Counted from the stretch's first letter, positions 21,941-34,700 are shown. The stretch is 64,000 bases of DNA from Clytia hemisphaerica (GCA_902728285.1 CACVBU010000017.1:362068-426067); one strand, 5' to 3'. Made by a program: numbers and translations. The notes: generated by a model not told the origin, from the sequence alone.

Positions 21941-22661
21941 CTAATAACCCTGTGACTGATGATATATATATATATTGTTCTCCACGAATGCTATCACATC
22001 AGTTACAGGTTTCTCCTGGATGTCATCAGCACTCAGGGCGTCGCGACAAATGTCAACATCTGCGATTCCGTTCAGCAAAACATCCCTGATAACTTCGTCT
22101 GTGTAATATACTTCACCATTATAGGCGGTCTCACAGTTCTTACATGAGCCGTCAAATACTGTCTTAAACTCGCATGTCTCTGCTTTTCCTTGAACCCTAG
22201 CGGCGAAGGTTCGGAAGGGCTCATCTGGATCCTGGCGCATAGCTAACAGTTCAGAACGTACAACACCGAGTGCTACAGGAATCACTGCTAACTTCTTCAA
22301 TGTCACGAGCGCCTCATCAAGCGCAAAGGGTGGTAAAGTTAGGTTTAGCTCTGACCACAATGTTACCAAGCTGTTCCTCTGTGCATTCAAGGAGCTGACC
22401 AGATGCAACTGCATTAGGTATGGAGGAACCAGTGCGATAAGTCTCCCAACGTCGGGTGAATGCGTTCCAGTCCTCAGTGGTTGCGTTCATTTGAAGCTTC
22501 GGACGCTCAAGCCTGGGAGCACGCATTGGTGCGGCACGACCTTGGAAGGCGTTGGTAGCGTGTGTATGGGAGTGCACATTCAATATAGCAGCTGCACCAA
22601 TCACGTCTACATCATCAGTCATGAAACCACAGTCAGGGATGGGACACGAGAGTACAGTCAT
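21941..22661 (-). pseudogene. gag: gag of retrotransposon 1, frameshifted
   Basis: Gag-like sequence starts at an ATG at 22661 with an N-terminal C2H2 motif (SCPIPDCGF... HSHTH) matching the one in the second element. The frame is lost near 22325-22340. A second frame then carries the capsid-like part (ALDEALVTLKKLAVIPVALG) to 21941, where a TA microsatellite (21961-21977) throws it out of frame with pol. Both breaks are inferred by comparison with the intact Gag at 51409. They look like decay, not programmed frameshifts, because their positions fall inside conserved sequence and a TA run. Confidence 0.8.
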
Positions 22662-22707
22662 TGTGTCAATGATACAAAACACTCATCCAATGCAATAATG
22701 TGATGTT

Positions 22708-22718
22708 GATCCAAACAT
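22708..22718 (-). promoter_or_regulatory. Self-complementary primer-binding site of retrotransposon 1
   Basis: ATGTTTGGATC on the minus strand, three bases after the 5' LTR. It is the exact reverse complement of GATCCAAACAT inside the 3' LTR (17771-17781). The 5' LTR copy at 22772-22782 differs by one base (at 22779). Confidence 0.8.
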
Positions 22719-22721
22719 GGA

Positions 22722-22949
22722 CAAAAGTCATTCGTTGATTACTTTTTAGTGATTTTATTGTAATTTTTAGAATGTTTGCATCTAAAATATACAAGGATAA
22801 AACTATAAAATATGAAGGGAACAATGATGCCATAAACCATGGCTAATGGACAACGGTCCAAGACAGTTCATGTTTCTGTAGCATCATACAGTTCATAAGA
22901 ATACTAATGGGCATAATTCATAATGTCTCATACAGTTGATTACTCTCCA
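22722..22949 (-). repeat. 5' LTR of retrotransposon 1
   Basis: Near-identical to 17721-17946. The visible differences are a substitution in the self-primer 11-mer, one in the CCGTYGTCC stretch and a two-base indel. Confidence 0.9.
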
Positions 22950-23774
22950 CTTTGCAGAATCTTGGGACGGATGAGATCTCCCGAAAAAATGAAGTGGGGC
23001 AAGGGGAGGGGGATCAAAAACAAATTTTCATGAAAAAGTGATGAGGGATAGCAAGGAGAAAAGGGGAGAGTTTAGTTAATTATCATAGCTTCAGCCAGGT
23101 TTCTAGCTCCCCCCAACAATTTAGCTCCCCCCAACAAAGTAAGGTCCCCCCCAACAATTTAGCTCCCCCAAAAAATTGCCTTGTGTTGTGCTAGGTCCCC
23201 TAAGACTTCAGCAAAATAAGCTAAAACAAAAACATTGTTCTCCCGCCCCCGTAGAGAGAAATCAATAAAAAATATAATTGTTCTTATTTTTTGGCATTTT
23301 TGAGCCTCACTATTCTTATAAAATTGTTCTTATAAAAAGAAAAGTGTACAGTACTGATAAATGAAAACTAAATTTTGTTTACAAATCTTTTGCTTTTTAT
23401 ATTTGATTTAAAGCTGGACTTAAAAAGTTGTTGGTTTGCTGTCACCCGACCGACCCTACCTCGAAACCTGCCGACCTAAAAAAATTGTATTGCCATTTTA
23501 AAGAAGATTTTTTTTCATTCAAAAACTTCAAACAATAAAAAATCAAAAACTCAAATCTTGTTTGTCTCAAGCATAAGAATCGTAAATTCCCTGCTAGCAC
23601 TTCTGTTTTTTATTCAAAATTACCTAAATGTATAAACAAAAATTTCATAAATCGGCAAAATAAAAAAAAAATTCCAACCGACTGACCCACCTCTAAAATC
23701 TAGGGTCTGGTGACGGCAAACCAACAATTTTTTAAGCCCAGTAAGATTTAAGAGATCTTTTGAAATTAGCTGAA
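22950..23774. other. Repeat-rich stretch without genes
   Basis: Contains short runs repeating CCCCCCAACAATTTAGCTC (23108-23175) and a foldback-like part around ATTGTTCTTAT. No coding signal was found. Confidence 0.4.
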
Positions 23775-24859
23775 CCAGGGGGGGTCAGTGTACTGAATGC
23801 GGCATGTATGTGTACTACAAGGTATTTTTCAAAACTTGACACCCACCCACCCACCCACCCCTGAAGTACACCATACTATATGAAAAAATCCCAAAACCAC
23901 CCCATACCCCATATTTACTACCAGGTAGTACAGCCCTGTGAATCCAGGTCGGCATTCGGCAATGCCAACTTGAAAGCCGACGTAACTTGAGCTGAAGTCG
24001 GCTTTTATTTGCCGACGTAATTTACACTCTAGGTCGGCGTGCCGTTTGGGTCGGCAAAGCCGACCTAAAGAGGAAAAATATTATTTGTTAGGTTAATCTA
24101 ATTGTGTTATCATTTGATAACACATGATAATCGAGCCTCATTCCATTCTCTTTATAAAACATAAAACTTAATAACACAATTATAGAGCAGCTGAATTTGT
24201 TAGTTTGTTAATTTTCTTTCTATTTTGTCTTTGCCGACCTAAACAAGCTACTTAGGACGGCTTTGCCGGCCTAAAATGACCTCTAGGTCGGCAGTTAAGT
24301 ACGATATGATTTTGTCTGAATTCACAGGGTTGTATGTTGTACCTGGAAAAAAAACAAAGATCGCAAAAACAGGACAATTTTTTTTTCTCAAAAATTCAAA
24401 ATGCGTAAGAAATCAAACTTTTCAAAAATTACGCTAGACCATACGTGGAAATGCATGAGTCTCACACCCAATGCATGGGAGTTGGCATCAATGTTGAATG
24501 TTCGAATGTTTACATTGACTCGATAAACCTTCATTTCAGTGGGATTTAGTAGGATTTCAATTCATTTCAAGAATTTTGGAAAAATGATCTTAGACAAACT
24601 TGGCTTGATCAATTTATAATAGAACAACTTTACATTTGTATTTTAGCAGATAATTTCTGAACCTTTTTGTTTTCACACTTTTAACATCGATTTTGGACCC
24701 AACACCCCTATTTTGGTACACAGGGAGTAAAAATCAAATTCGATTTTGGACCCAACACCCCAATTATAGTACACAGGTAGTACATGACAAATTTTTTTCT
24801 CCAAACACCCACCCACACCAGGATACATGCCACCTTCTGGTACACTGCCCCCCCCCTGG
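23775..24859. mobile_element. Foldback element with CCAGGGGGGG ends
   Basis: The inverted ends read CCAGGGGGGGTCAGTGTAC and, at the right, GTACACTG followed by a C run and TGG. CTGAA is found on both outer sides (23770-23774, 24860-24864), a likely target duplication of 5-6 bp. A second foldback (23934-24329) is nested inside. Confidence 0.6.
23934..24329. mobile_element. Nested foldback element with CCCTGTGAAT ends
   Basis: Ends CCCTGTGAAT and ATTCACAGGG are inverted. Subterminal AGGTCGGC / GCCGACCT motifs repeat at least six times. No target duplication is evident and no ORF is present. Confidence 0.6.
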
Positions 24860-25261
24860 CTGAACAGACCCAGAGTCTCAGTCAGATCATCTATCCCCCA
24901 TCAATCTAGGTCCCCCCAAATATTTTGGTAATTTTAGCCCCCAGGTTCCTTAAAGGCCAAAATATTTCTTAGCCCCTACCCAAAAAAAAGTAAGAAGGGG
25001 GTGGAGCTATGCTTATTTTCAATTACAAGCACTGTTAGTTATGGGAAATTCGTTAGTCTCAGTCAAAAAAAAAATAAGAAAAAAGTTTCTTATTTCGCTT
25101 TCTCTCTCTAAAGATATTTTACATATACTTGTTAGCTATTTTTGTCCAAAATCCTTGGGGGATAGGCATTTTTAAAGGTTGGGTATCATTTATAAGAAGG
25201 GGGAGGTCAGACCCCTCTCTGCAAATGTTTGTTTTGATTAAAGAAATAAGCTCTAATATTC

Positions 25262-25400
25262 TTTGGGCCTGTTTGGTCCATTCCAGAATTCGTCTGTATC
25301 AGGCGGTAAATGACACAGGATTTTCGAGGGCAAAAGTTTTTACAAAAATTCAAAATTTCCATGAGAGAAAAAAATGTAAAAAAAAAGTAGAAAAAAAAGG
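25262..25400. repeat. Dispersed repeat shared with 49640-49790 (inverted)
   Basis: The stretch from GGCCTGTTTGGTCCATTCCA to the CAAAATTTCC part recurs in opposite orientation at 49640-49790. Function unknown. Confidence 0.55.
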
Positions 25401-25469
25401 CAATTAAATTAAAAACGGCAAAAAAGAGTGAAATTTTCCGAAGCATTTTGCAAATGTACATGGATTTAC

Positions 25470-25644
25470 ATCGGAATTTCCAACCACCACTGTCTGATTA
25501 TATGGAAGAAAGGTCAAGTCAATTGAAACAATATTTGCTGAAATATTTACATCTAAAATTTTTAATGAGGAATCATGAAAGCTTCTCAAATTCATAACAC
25601 ACGCTGATAAAATTAGATTTCACTCACAAGGAAGCTTGTATCTT
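25470..25644 (-). CDS. Possible exon pair of a WD40-like gene
   Basis: On the minus strand, a 17-nt exon (25644-25628, donor GTGAGT) and a 134-nt exon (25603-25470, acceptor TTTTATCAG, donor GTAAAT) join into one open frame. The translation ends SLKILDVNISANIVSIDLTF then LPYNQTVVVGNSD, which has the look of a WD40 blade. No further exons were found nearby, and a 17-nt exon is unusual, so this may be a fragment or chance. Confidence 0.3.
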
Positions 25645-25904
25645 CTGCAAATATTATTTTGATGAAAAGCAGGAACATCATAGCAAAAAATGTGCAGACG
25701 TACTGCATGAATACTTTGTCTGCTTTATTTTTCTTATGAAAACTGAATTCTCAAGGGTACAGAGATGGATTTCTATTATGAACAGTTTACAATAGAAAAG
25801 ACAAAGAAGCAATCCGCTAAGGAATTCTTGTCCTTCATCCAGCTTCCCTCTATTACATATCCCTCAGATCAGTTAGGGTCAGGGTGGAAGTTTGAAAGTC
25901 GAAA

Positions 25905-26270
25905 TAGGGCTGGGAATAGCATTGGTAGGTAAATATAGGGGTCTCTAGGCCCTGGTAGGGATACCCCTAGGGTTGGAGCTAACCCAAGTATGTATAGGTC
26001 TGTAAAATACACACTATAAGTAGATTTTGAATTCCAAATTGTGCCAAGGTTTCGTGGTCTAGTGGTAGCGTATGGAGCTTTGGAGCTTCGGAGATTCCCA
26101 TCTGGAACTCAACTTTGGCAAATTTCAAAATATCAAAGTTGAACTCTGAAATTGACTAAGTCCAACTTAGAAACATCATAAAGATTCAGAAACTCCAGAA
26201 AACTCCAGATTAAAGAAATACAAGATCTACTCTCACCCGCACAAAGAAGCCACAACCTTTTATAATTCAG
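25905..26270. repeat. Dispersed repeat with tRNA-like segment
   Basis: 25905-26040 and 26150-26270 match, inverted, 2752-2860 and 2338-2530. Between them, 26046-26118 has a tRNA-like A box (GTGGTCTAGTGGTAGCGTA) but a poor B box. It is probably a SINE or a composite repeat. Confidence 0.55.
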
Positions 26271-26754
26271 GGGATGTCAATCGAACTGTTCAATTTTAAC
26301 AAAATAATCGAACTCCATCAAACTTAAAATCAAACAATAAGTATTGATTACCAAGTCAAGTTGAACTGAGAATTTCCTGTAAAGTTCGATTGGTTCGGAT
26401 TGATGTTCAATGTGTTCAATTTATGATTTTTGTTCATAAATCATTCTCTGAGCTCTTCTCCTAGTTAAATGATTGTTGGGGATCATTTAGGCTAAAGCTG
26501 TCAAACTATAGACTTTTTTGTCTTTCCATCCACCATATTGAATTGTATGCAAAAATTGGTCGAATTGCTGTGCTGTGGGCTGGGTGACAGCAAATCAACA
26601 CTTTTTCAATTCAAGCCTGTGTCTTTCATATTTGAATTGAATCAATTTGAATCATTTGATCAAATGACTAGGTAAGTTGCGCAATCTTTCTATCTACAAA
26701 CACTTTTAACGTATTATATTTCTCATGCAAAGCTCAAAAACAATAAAAAGAAAA

Positions 26755-27105
26755 ATGGCTTTCAGTAGTATACCCAAGGACTTGCGTCATCTAAGGGCTT
26801 GCTTGTTGTGTTCGATGGTTAAAACATTGGAACAGTTTGAGATAGATGGATGTGATAATTGTGAAAGGTTTTTATACTTAAAAGGAGACAGAGAACAAAC
26901 CATGAGTTGTACAAGCTCAAACTTTGATGGTGTAGTATCGATGATGTCACCAGATGAGAGCTGGGTGGCAAAATGGCAGAGAATCGATAAACTTAGACCT
27001 GGATGTTATGCTGTATCTGTTAGTGGGAAGCTACCATCAAGTGTTATTAAAGAACTCAAAGGTCGAGGAATAACATATCGGTCAAGAGATACATCAACAA
27101 AATAA
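26755..27105 (+). CDS. SUPT4H1: Transcription elongation factor SPT4
   Basis: An uninterrupted 116-residue protein with the full SPT4 plan. It starts at the ATG whose product begins [19 protein letters not shown], as in animal SPT4; an in-frame ATG ten codons upstream is less likely. A four-cysteine zinc finger is at Cys16, Cys19, Cys33 and Cys36. The conserved [14 protein letters not shown] and [11 protein letters not shown] blocks follow, ending near RSRDT. Length matches the family (about 117). SPT4 pairs with the NGN domain of SPT5 to form DSIF, which controls pausing and processivity of RNA polymerase II in the nucleus. The coding region is one exon. It is the first of four plus-strand genes; NDUFAF1 begins about 600 bp downstream. 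Confidence 0.96.
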   Translation: MAFSSIPKDLRHLRACLLCSMVKTLEQFEIDGCDNCERFLYLKGDREQTMSCTSSNFDGVVSMMSPDESWVAKWQRIDKLRPGCYAVSVSGKLPSSVIKELKGRGITYRSRDTSTK

Positions 27106-27326
27106 TTCAATTTTATGGATTGTTGGAATTTTTAAATTACAAAAGTTTTAGTACTAAATGGTGATCAGTTCTTCTTTACAAAAGATTGAGAAGACGAGCT
27201 TCAGAGAAAAAATGACATTATTAGGATTCAAGTCATTGGTGATGACTGCTAGATAATTTTTATATTTATTTAAAAACAATTCATTTTTACTATCAATTTA
27301 ATCTAGGCTATAGACGTTTTAAAGAT

Positions 27327-27332
27327 AATAAA
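27327..27332 (+). terminator. Polyadenylation signal for SPT4
   Basis: AATAAA 222 bp after the SPT4 stop codon, the first such hexamer downstream of the gene. Confidence 0.6.
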
Positions 27333-27701
27333 TGAATATCGTTGTTTTAACTTGTGTATCATATTCCACTTTCATTAAATTGAGATAATTCGTTCTTTAC
27401 TTCAGTTGAGTCCAACTGCCTGTTTCAGTGTTGCTAAAATCATGTTGAATATGCTGGCTTTAAAATTCATTCAAGGTTTTTTCAAATTCTGACAAGAGTT
27501 TTTGTTAAAGGCCGCGTCTAGGGTTGTTTGGCTCATTTGGAGTTTATAAATCTTCAATATATGGTGTTTATCAGAGATAAAATTTTGAAATAATATTCTT
27601 CAGATTTGATTAATTTGATAAATCAATCCACTTCCTTTCATTTGTTTTTAAAAATAAAATGTTTTTTTTGTTTGTTTTTCAGTTATATTATAAACATTAA
27701 A

Positions 27702-28409
27702 ATGATAACAAGAAAGTTTTTACAAGATTGTGGCAAATATGTGAAAAATAACCTTCAATCAATGTGGAAAGGCTTCAAAGGTGAAAATATCATGATGGAA
27801 GATGTAAAAGTACTTTATGATTTTGTTAAACCAGAAACAATTAAAAATTTTGATCTTATTACTGATATAGATGTCGGTGGAAAAAGTACAGCAAGCTTAA
27901 CGACTAGTGTCAATGGGCGACTGATGATAAAAGGTGACTTGTCAACTGAGCTAGATAAAGGATTGAAAGTAGATCATAGTGGATTTTGTGGGATACGATC
28001 ACAACCTGTTATTGGATTATTCAATAAGGTCGAAACGACTGACATGACTTATTATGATGCAGTGGATATCAAATACAGAGGAGATGGTCGTTGTTATTTC
28101 GTCAATCTACAAACAGAATCAATGTTGCTTCTTAACCAGTATGATTTATTTCAAGCTTTTTTGTTCACCAAAGGTGGACCGTATTGGGAAGTTGAACGAA
28201 TCCCTTTCACCAAGTTTCTAATGACTTACCAAGGGTACCTACAAGATGAACAAGTTGATTTTGCTAATATTCGAACCCTTGGTGTTTCCATCAGCGATAA
28301 AAATAATGGACCTTTTGGACTTGAAATTGAATATATCAAGTTGGTCAAAGTGGGCCACCAGCCACAAATATTTAAGCATCAAAAGTATAAGCGCTTTGAG
28401 AAGTATTAG
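27702..28409 (+). CDS. NDUFAF1: Complex I intermediate-associated protein 30 (NDUFAF1)
   Basis: A 235-residue protein that is essentially one CIA30 domain. The ATG at 27702 is preferred over the open frame's first ATG (27606) because a pyrimidine tract and CAG acceptor end at 27682, placing 27606 in intron or leader. The N terminus (MITRKFLQDCGKYVKNNLQS) is basic and could be a mitochondrial targeting segment. Conserved landmarks are the FDLITDIDVGGKSTASL block, GFCGIRSQ, the DAVDIKYRGDGRCYFVNLQT strand region and the PFGLEIEYIKL end. The family helps assemble the membrane arm of mitochondrial complex I in the matrix and inner membrane. Vertebrate NDUFAF1 is longer at the N terminus. Single coding exon; it follows SPT4 on the same strand. 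Confidence 0.93.
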   Translation: MITRKFLQDCGKYVKNNLQSMWKGFKGENIMMEDVKVLYDFVKPETIKNFDLITDIDVGGKSTASLTTSVNGRLMIKGDLSTELDKGLKVDHSGFCGIRSQPVIGLFNKVETTDMTYYDAVDIKYRGDGRCYFVNLQTESMLLLNQYDLFQAFLFTKGGPYWEVERIPFTKFLMTYQGYLQDEQVDFANIRTLGVSISDKNNGPFGLEIEYIKLVKVGHQPQIFKHQKYKRFEKY

Positions 28410-28742
28410 ATTTGTTTTTTCATTTGTTTTCAATAGATTTTATATTTTGTGTATTTTTGTATGATATAGTTACAGCTAAATTGAAAATTTTAAAATGAAA
28501 TAGGTGAAATATTGATAATTATCTCGTTTGATTGCATTTTATTTCTTTCAAACGACTGTAGTTAATGCTTGTTAAGAATTATGACCCGTCGTTATCCCTT
28601 GTTAAATATATTACCCTGTCTAATTTTATGTTTTCAATTGAAAACACTTTGGAACCTTAAAGAACACAACAGGATTTAGAATACCACACATTTTCTTTTT
28701 ATTTTCAGAAAATAATGTCTGAAACTAAACACAAACAGAAAA

Positions 28743-31700
28743 ATGGGTCCAAAGAAGAAAAATGAAAAAGGAAGTAAAAAGAAGAAAGATGAAAAGTCAA
28801 AAGAGCAAATTGAAATTACAAACAAGTTGAAATTACTCTTGAAAGACTATGAGAAACAATGTTCATTATTGAAATCAACAGCAGATCCTGCTCTAAAAGC
28901 TACACTGAAAGACTTTACAACTGAAGGGAAATACCTAACTCGGGTAAGTTCCGTGTATTAAAAATCTTAGTTTTACGTACCTTTAGGGAACTTAGTTTGG
29001 CGGGAACTAATTTTGGTGAGCGGCAAAAGTCTTAAAAATTTTTAATTTTGGTGGGAACTAATTTTGGCGAGTCAACGAAATTTTTAATTTTGGTGAGGAC
29101 TAATTTTGGCGAATGACAGCGTAAATCTGTTCTATTTTGCCTTACTTTGAGCAATTTTGATGAATTTCAGGGGTTATTAGGCAAGGAAACAAAAAATTTA
29201 ATTTATTTTGGCGAGTGAGCAAAATATTTAATTTTGGCGGGAACTAATTTTGGCGAATTTTGTCTAAATTCGCCAAATCCGCCAAAATTAGTTCCCGTCA
29301 AAATAAGTTCCCTTAAGGTAAGTGTTTCAGTTTCACATCAAACACGTGTTTTATATCAGGCCGGTGTCTCTCCTAATGTTTTATGGTTGTGTTCGATCTC
29401 GTGCTGAATAAACAAAAAAATGTTTTTCTTTCCTTCTTTCTAACCAATATTGCTCCACATCTGTGTCAATTCAATGTGAAAAAAGTTTGTGATATAAAAT
29501 TGATGAGTAAGCAAACGATATTAACTTAGTTTAAAGGTTTTATTTTTTCATAAGTGTTCCCGTTTCATATCAGACACATATTTCATATCAGGACAGTGTC
29601 TTGCTATTGTTATATTATGCTGATCCAAGCAAAAAATGTTTTTCTTTTCCTCTTTCTGACCAATCTTGCTCCACATCCGTGTCAATCCAATGTGAAATAG
29701 CTTGTGAACTAAAATTGATGAGTAAGCAAACGATACCACTCTTTAAAAGCAATGTTTTTCGTTTATTTTGAATAGTTTTTAAAAACTGTAAATTTTATAA
29801 TTCCTGTCTTGATTTTTTAGTAGGCATAGTTACTCGATAGATCCTTAAAGATACCACTAGAGTTTTCAGTGTTAAAAGTTCTTCCGTCTCAGACAGATTT
29901 CCGTCTCAGAGAAGTATATAGAGAGACTTTTCCGTCTCAAAATCCTTCATAATTCACCAAAAGTTCAAGAATATGTGCTAATTTGCTGTGTAAAATCCAT
30001 TTTCCGTCTCAAACGAAAATCTTGCTTTGACCACTGAGTTTTATAAAATACTTATTCTTCTATATATTTTCACATAATAGTTTATTCTGAGAGGTGCTCC
30101 GATTGTTGACGATACAACCAAAAATCTTCTCATCACAGATATCAACCAAACCCAAAACGATGAAGAAAAATACCTAGTCAAAATACATCCTCTTATTAAA
30201 TCGCTTCGAAACCACTGGTATAAAACAGCCAAAGAATTTTATTTCTGGGATTTGGATATCCCAAGAGAAGACATTTCAGAACTGGTATGGGTTTTTACTT
30301 GATTTCTTTACAGAAATGAAAGAGTAAAATGGATACACGCTTTTTTTATAAGAACCAATAAATTTTGGTTCAGGCTGGGCTGTTCTTATTTTTTGAGATT
30401 CTAAGGTTTAAATGCTTTAAGATGTTCTGAATACGCTTAGTTTCTTTACTTACACATTGAAAATGAGTTTTATATCTTTCTTATTAGTGTCTGAAATCTA
30501 ACGCTCAGATTGTTCTTAATTTGTTCTAAGGTTTTGGCCGATTTTCATCCTCGTGTTCTTATAAACTGTTCTTAAAAAAAAAAAGCGTCTTCTACAAGTA
30601 CTACAGTAATTACACGTAAAATCGTCAAGAGATAAATGAATTGCATTTTAGGCTCTTACTTTTTAAGTTGGGTGACATGACGATTTATTTTAAAGCCGGG
30701 AATAGAATTGAATCTCCTGGAAAATGAGACTGTTTATTTCCAAAACGCGTGCGTGGCCTATGTGGTTTTCACACAAACGCCGGACTTTGATTAAAATTCG
30801 AATGGATATAACTAAGCCAGGGATATTTGTTTCTTTTAGGATTAATTGATAAATCTTTGATTATTGAGAGTTGTTTATCATCTTTCAGGTCACTTACTTG
30901 AGTCATCGAAGTTACAACGTCGAATATATCGAGTTCCTTGATTGTAAGATTGAGTGGTTTACGCTGAAAGCTTTTTCAAGGTAGATTGAAAAACTAGTGT
31001 TACCCGGGGGAGGGGCAGTGGGTTCACAAACTGGCAGTATGTGTAGTGCAAAAATTGGCTTCTGGAATCGAACCCGCAGATTTTTTTCCCGTCAACGGAC
31101 GCAGACCTGAATTAGCGGTCGCAGACCTGATTTAGCGGCCGAAGACCTGAATTAAAAACCGAAGAAATGACGCAGCGGTCGAATACCTTTTTTAACGGCC
31201 GAAGACCTGGAGAAAATGCATTGTGGAAATTTGTTATAAATCTTTTTTATAAATTCAATCAAGATTTTTATATGATGTTTCAATGGGAAATAGTATTGAA
31301 AACAAATTAAGTTAAAAGATTTTTAACTAAAAAGAATGAAAATTAATGCCAATAACTTGTCTAGAATTACACCATCTTTCGTCTTCGATACCACTGCACT
31401 AACCACTGGACCATCGCAACTGATTCCATGCCGAGTGGCTAAAGTTTGTTTAACTGACCCTAACTTATCTATCAGGTATTCGGCCGGTGACTTGCTAAAT
31501 CAGGTCTTCGTCCGATAAATCAGGTCTTCGGCCGCTAAATCAGGTCTGACGGAAAAAAATTTACATCGCACACTTACGGTGCAGCAAAAAACTGAAATTC
31601 GTACCCTTACAGTACATTTTTTCTCAAATTTTCAGCTTTTTTAGAGCAAAAATAAAATCAGAACTTTCTGCTGGATTTGCTGAAATTTCCACCCATACAG

Positions 31701-34700
31701 TGCATTTATCAAAAAGTCGACCCTTACAGTGCATTTCTGCTATCTTGAAAAACATACCCTTTTAACTGCCGTGCATACCTGTCGGTCAATTTACCCGACT
31801 CTCCACCCGACTCTCCACCCAGGGTGTTAACTACCTTATGTTTTTAAAATCAAAACACAACCTTATCAATTCATTTTGTTGCTTTCAAAGATTCCTTTTT
31901 CATCGCAGTAAAGAATTATTATTGAAAGTCTGAAAAGTTTTACCTTTCAAAATTTTTTCGATGTTTTCATATTTTCTTACATAGTTGTTTTGCTGTCAAC
32001 GAAACATTAACTTCAGTTGTGCTGGACTATACCAAGTAAGTAAATACTGTCTGCTATGATTTTTTTTTTTTTGAAAAAACACAATTCGCCTAATAGTAGG
32101 GGGCCAAGTCTCAGGTCCCGTGGCAACTTTTATAGGACTAAACGAAACCTGTTCCATTTCAAAATTTAGTATATAATTAGAATTTTTTGAGAAGAGTCAA
32201 ATTTTTAAGGCCCGGGAAATTTTTTGTGACCAAAACTGCAAGGGAAAATAAGGGGTAGACAAATAGCTTTAAGACCAACTAACTGTCAGCTCTACTGTGA
32301 TTTTGACGTAAAATCTTGTCTTGAGACTTGCCCCCCCCCTACTATAACAGTACATGTTTTTTTTATTTATAAGTATTGAAACAAAAATCTAAAAACTGGC
32401 TTGGAGATTATTGAAGGATATTCTAAGCAAAGTTTTATACCTCACTGCCCGTGCATTTTTAATTGGGGGGAGGGGGACTATGGAACAGATTTGACTCGAC
32501 TACATGTTTTTTTTATAAGCATAACGCTTATAAGCATATGAAGGCTCAGATTTGCAGAATTCCTAAACATAACATAAGCATATATGTCAGCCTGAAATAT
32601 TTTTCAAGTTGTCATTTTTATCGGTTTAAAAAGGTTTGGTAGAAGTCAAGTAAAAAAAAAGACTTTCCACGGTTTCCTACATTCCACTGCTCCCAAAATC
32701 TGAACAAAGTTTTACGAAATTTCCGAAATTTCACTAAAAACTTGGCTCGAGGTGAATCATAAGCATGATTCATAAGCATATAATAAGCATTAAGCATAAA
32801 CTATGCCTGAATGATTTAAGAACTTAAGCATACACGAGCCTGACCAAGGGGCATACAATTGCTTATAAAAAAAAAACATGTATTGATATTATGATGTTGT
32901 CTACATTTAATTGCCTGTAAATTTATTTTTTCAGCCTTAAATTTGACGGATTGGTTGGGTTATGTGATGGCTTACAATCAACCAAATCGGTCACCAAGTT
33001 AAGTCTGTGTTATTGTCAGCTATCGCCGAAATGTGGCGCCGTTTTGGGTGATCTTGTCTCCAAATCAACTATCAGGTGAATTATTGGACTATTTTTTAGA
33101 GAATCTTTATCCAACCTCCTCCACTTCAATGTTGAGAATGTCATTTTTGCAAGAAATTTCACTGACCCTCGACTCACGTATTTTTAGGTACGTAGCCCCT
33201 CTTAAATGTAATTATGACCTCCTCGACATTAGGATTATTTTCTGGAATAGCCAATCACGAGTTGAGTAATATTTGGTCAAAGAATATTGCCAGAATTATC
33301 ATCAAATTTGAATAAAACCGATGAAATATCATGCTGACGTCAGTGAAAATTACAGTGTATATCATGAAAGTTAAACCAGTTTGGGTATTACGCAAAAAAT
33401 CAACCAGTTTTGGACTCCTTTACTTTCGGTTAGTCGGATTAAATAAAAAGAACGAAGGTCTGGGATAAAAAATGTGCTTTGTCTGAAAATTAAAGCATAC
33501 GGTTCGGAGTTCTTAATACTAACTTGATTTCAATTTTGCCAATCTTGTCTACAGTGAACTGTACGTGGATGGGAACCAGTTGGAATGCGTAGGACTGATT
33601 GACATCTTACAAATCTTTGTTGATAAAGCAGAACAAGAAGCCATAAAAAGAAAAGAAGAAAAGCAAGCCAAGATTGAGTCGGTGGTTGGGATGTACAGCG
33701 AGAATGAAAAGTAAGATAAAATCCATTGACGGGAGAATCTTATCGTGTAAAAACATTTGAATGTCCTCCGTATCTTTTGATGTTGAAATAGTATCAAAGT
33801 TAAAAGACTTTTTCAACATTTTGACGTTTTTTTTTTAGCTTTATGCGTACCAACTTCCCCAAGTAGGAACTTTCGCGATTTTCGCGAATTTTGGTCTTTT
33901 TCGCGATTTTCGCGAATTTTGGTCTTTTTCGCGAAAGTAAATGCATTTGAAAATTGATTCGCGAAAGTTTATGCTCGCGAAAAATTCTCTAAAAAGTTGA
34001 AAATCTATAAAGCTTCCAAATCAAAATCAAAATTATTAGTTGTTGCATTTCTATGACTTAAAAGCGTCATTGAATTCAAAGAATACCCCTTTTAATCAAA
34101 TTTAAGGAGTATTTGCGTCACTTTTAAGCCATTTTTTGGTGAAAATTTTCATTTTGATCATCCAATTCGCGAAAGTTTATGCTCGCGAAAAATAATTTTT
34201 ACTCGAATTCGCGAAAGTAAATGTCGTAAATTTCGCAAATATTCGACATCGCGAAAGTTTGTACGCCTAAAGTACTCGGCTCGAGTATTTAACTTCGATT
34301 TTCTTCTGAATCGTGAAGAGTTTGGATTTGACACAATCTGTTTTTTTTTTCTCGAAAAAAATTAATTACGATCTTAATTCATTATTTTTTGTTTGACGAG
34401 GTAGAACTTTTAGAAATTTGGGTTTACTTATGATTCTTTTATTGGAATCATTATCTTTTCTCTTTCTCTTTATGATTTGCATAACTTTCTAGAAAATCAG
34501 CAATATCCACTAAAACTACTGAACCAAACAGCACGAAAAATGCATCGTCAGCTAAAAAGAAAGGAAAAAAGAAAGGGCGGAAGAAGAAGAAATCAGCGAA
34601 GCCGAAATTGCCGCCCAAATGTGGTGCTTGGTTGAACGTACTACATGCTTCAGATGTTGGTTTCGATGGTATGTCGACGGATGTGAATGGTAACCTATTG

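Larger units (their letters stand above)
17721..22949 (-). mobile_element. LTR retrotransposon 1 (Ty3/gypsy-like order, self-priming type), minus strand
   Basis: A 5.2-kb element with LTRs at 17721-17946 (3') and 22722-22949 (5'), differing by only a few bases. A polypurine tract abuts the 3' LTR. The primer-binding site matches the LTR interior, not a tRNA. Coding order is gag, protease, RT, RNase H, integrase, the Ty3/gypsy order. gag carries two frameshifts while pol is open, so this copy is damaged but recent. I see no clear target duplication (CTAC on one side, CTTT on the other). There is no envelope-like ORF. Confidence 0.9.
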
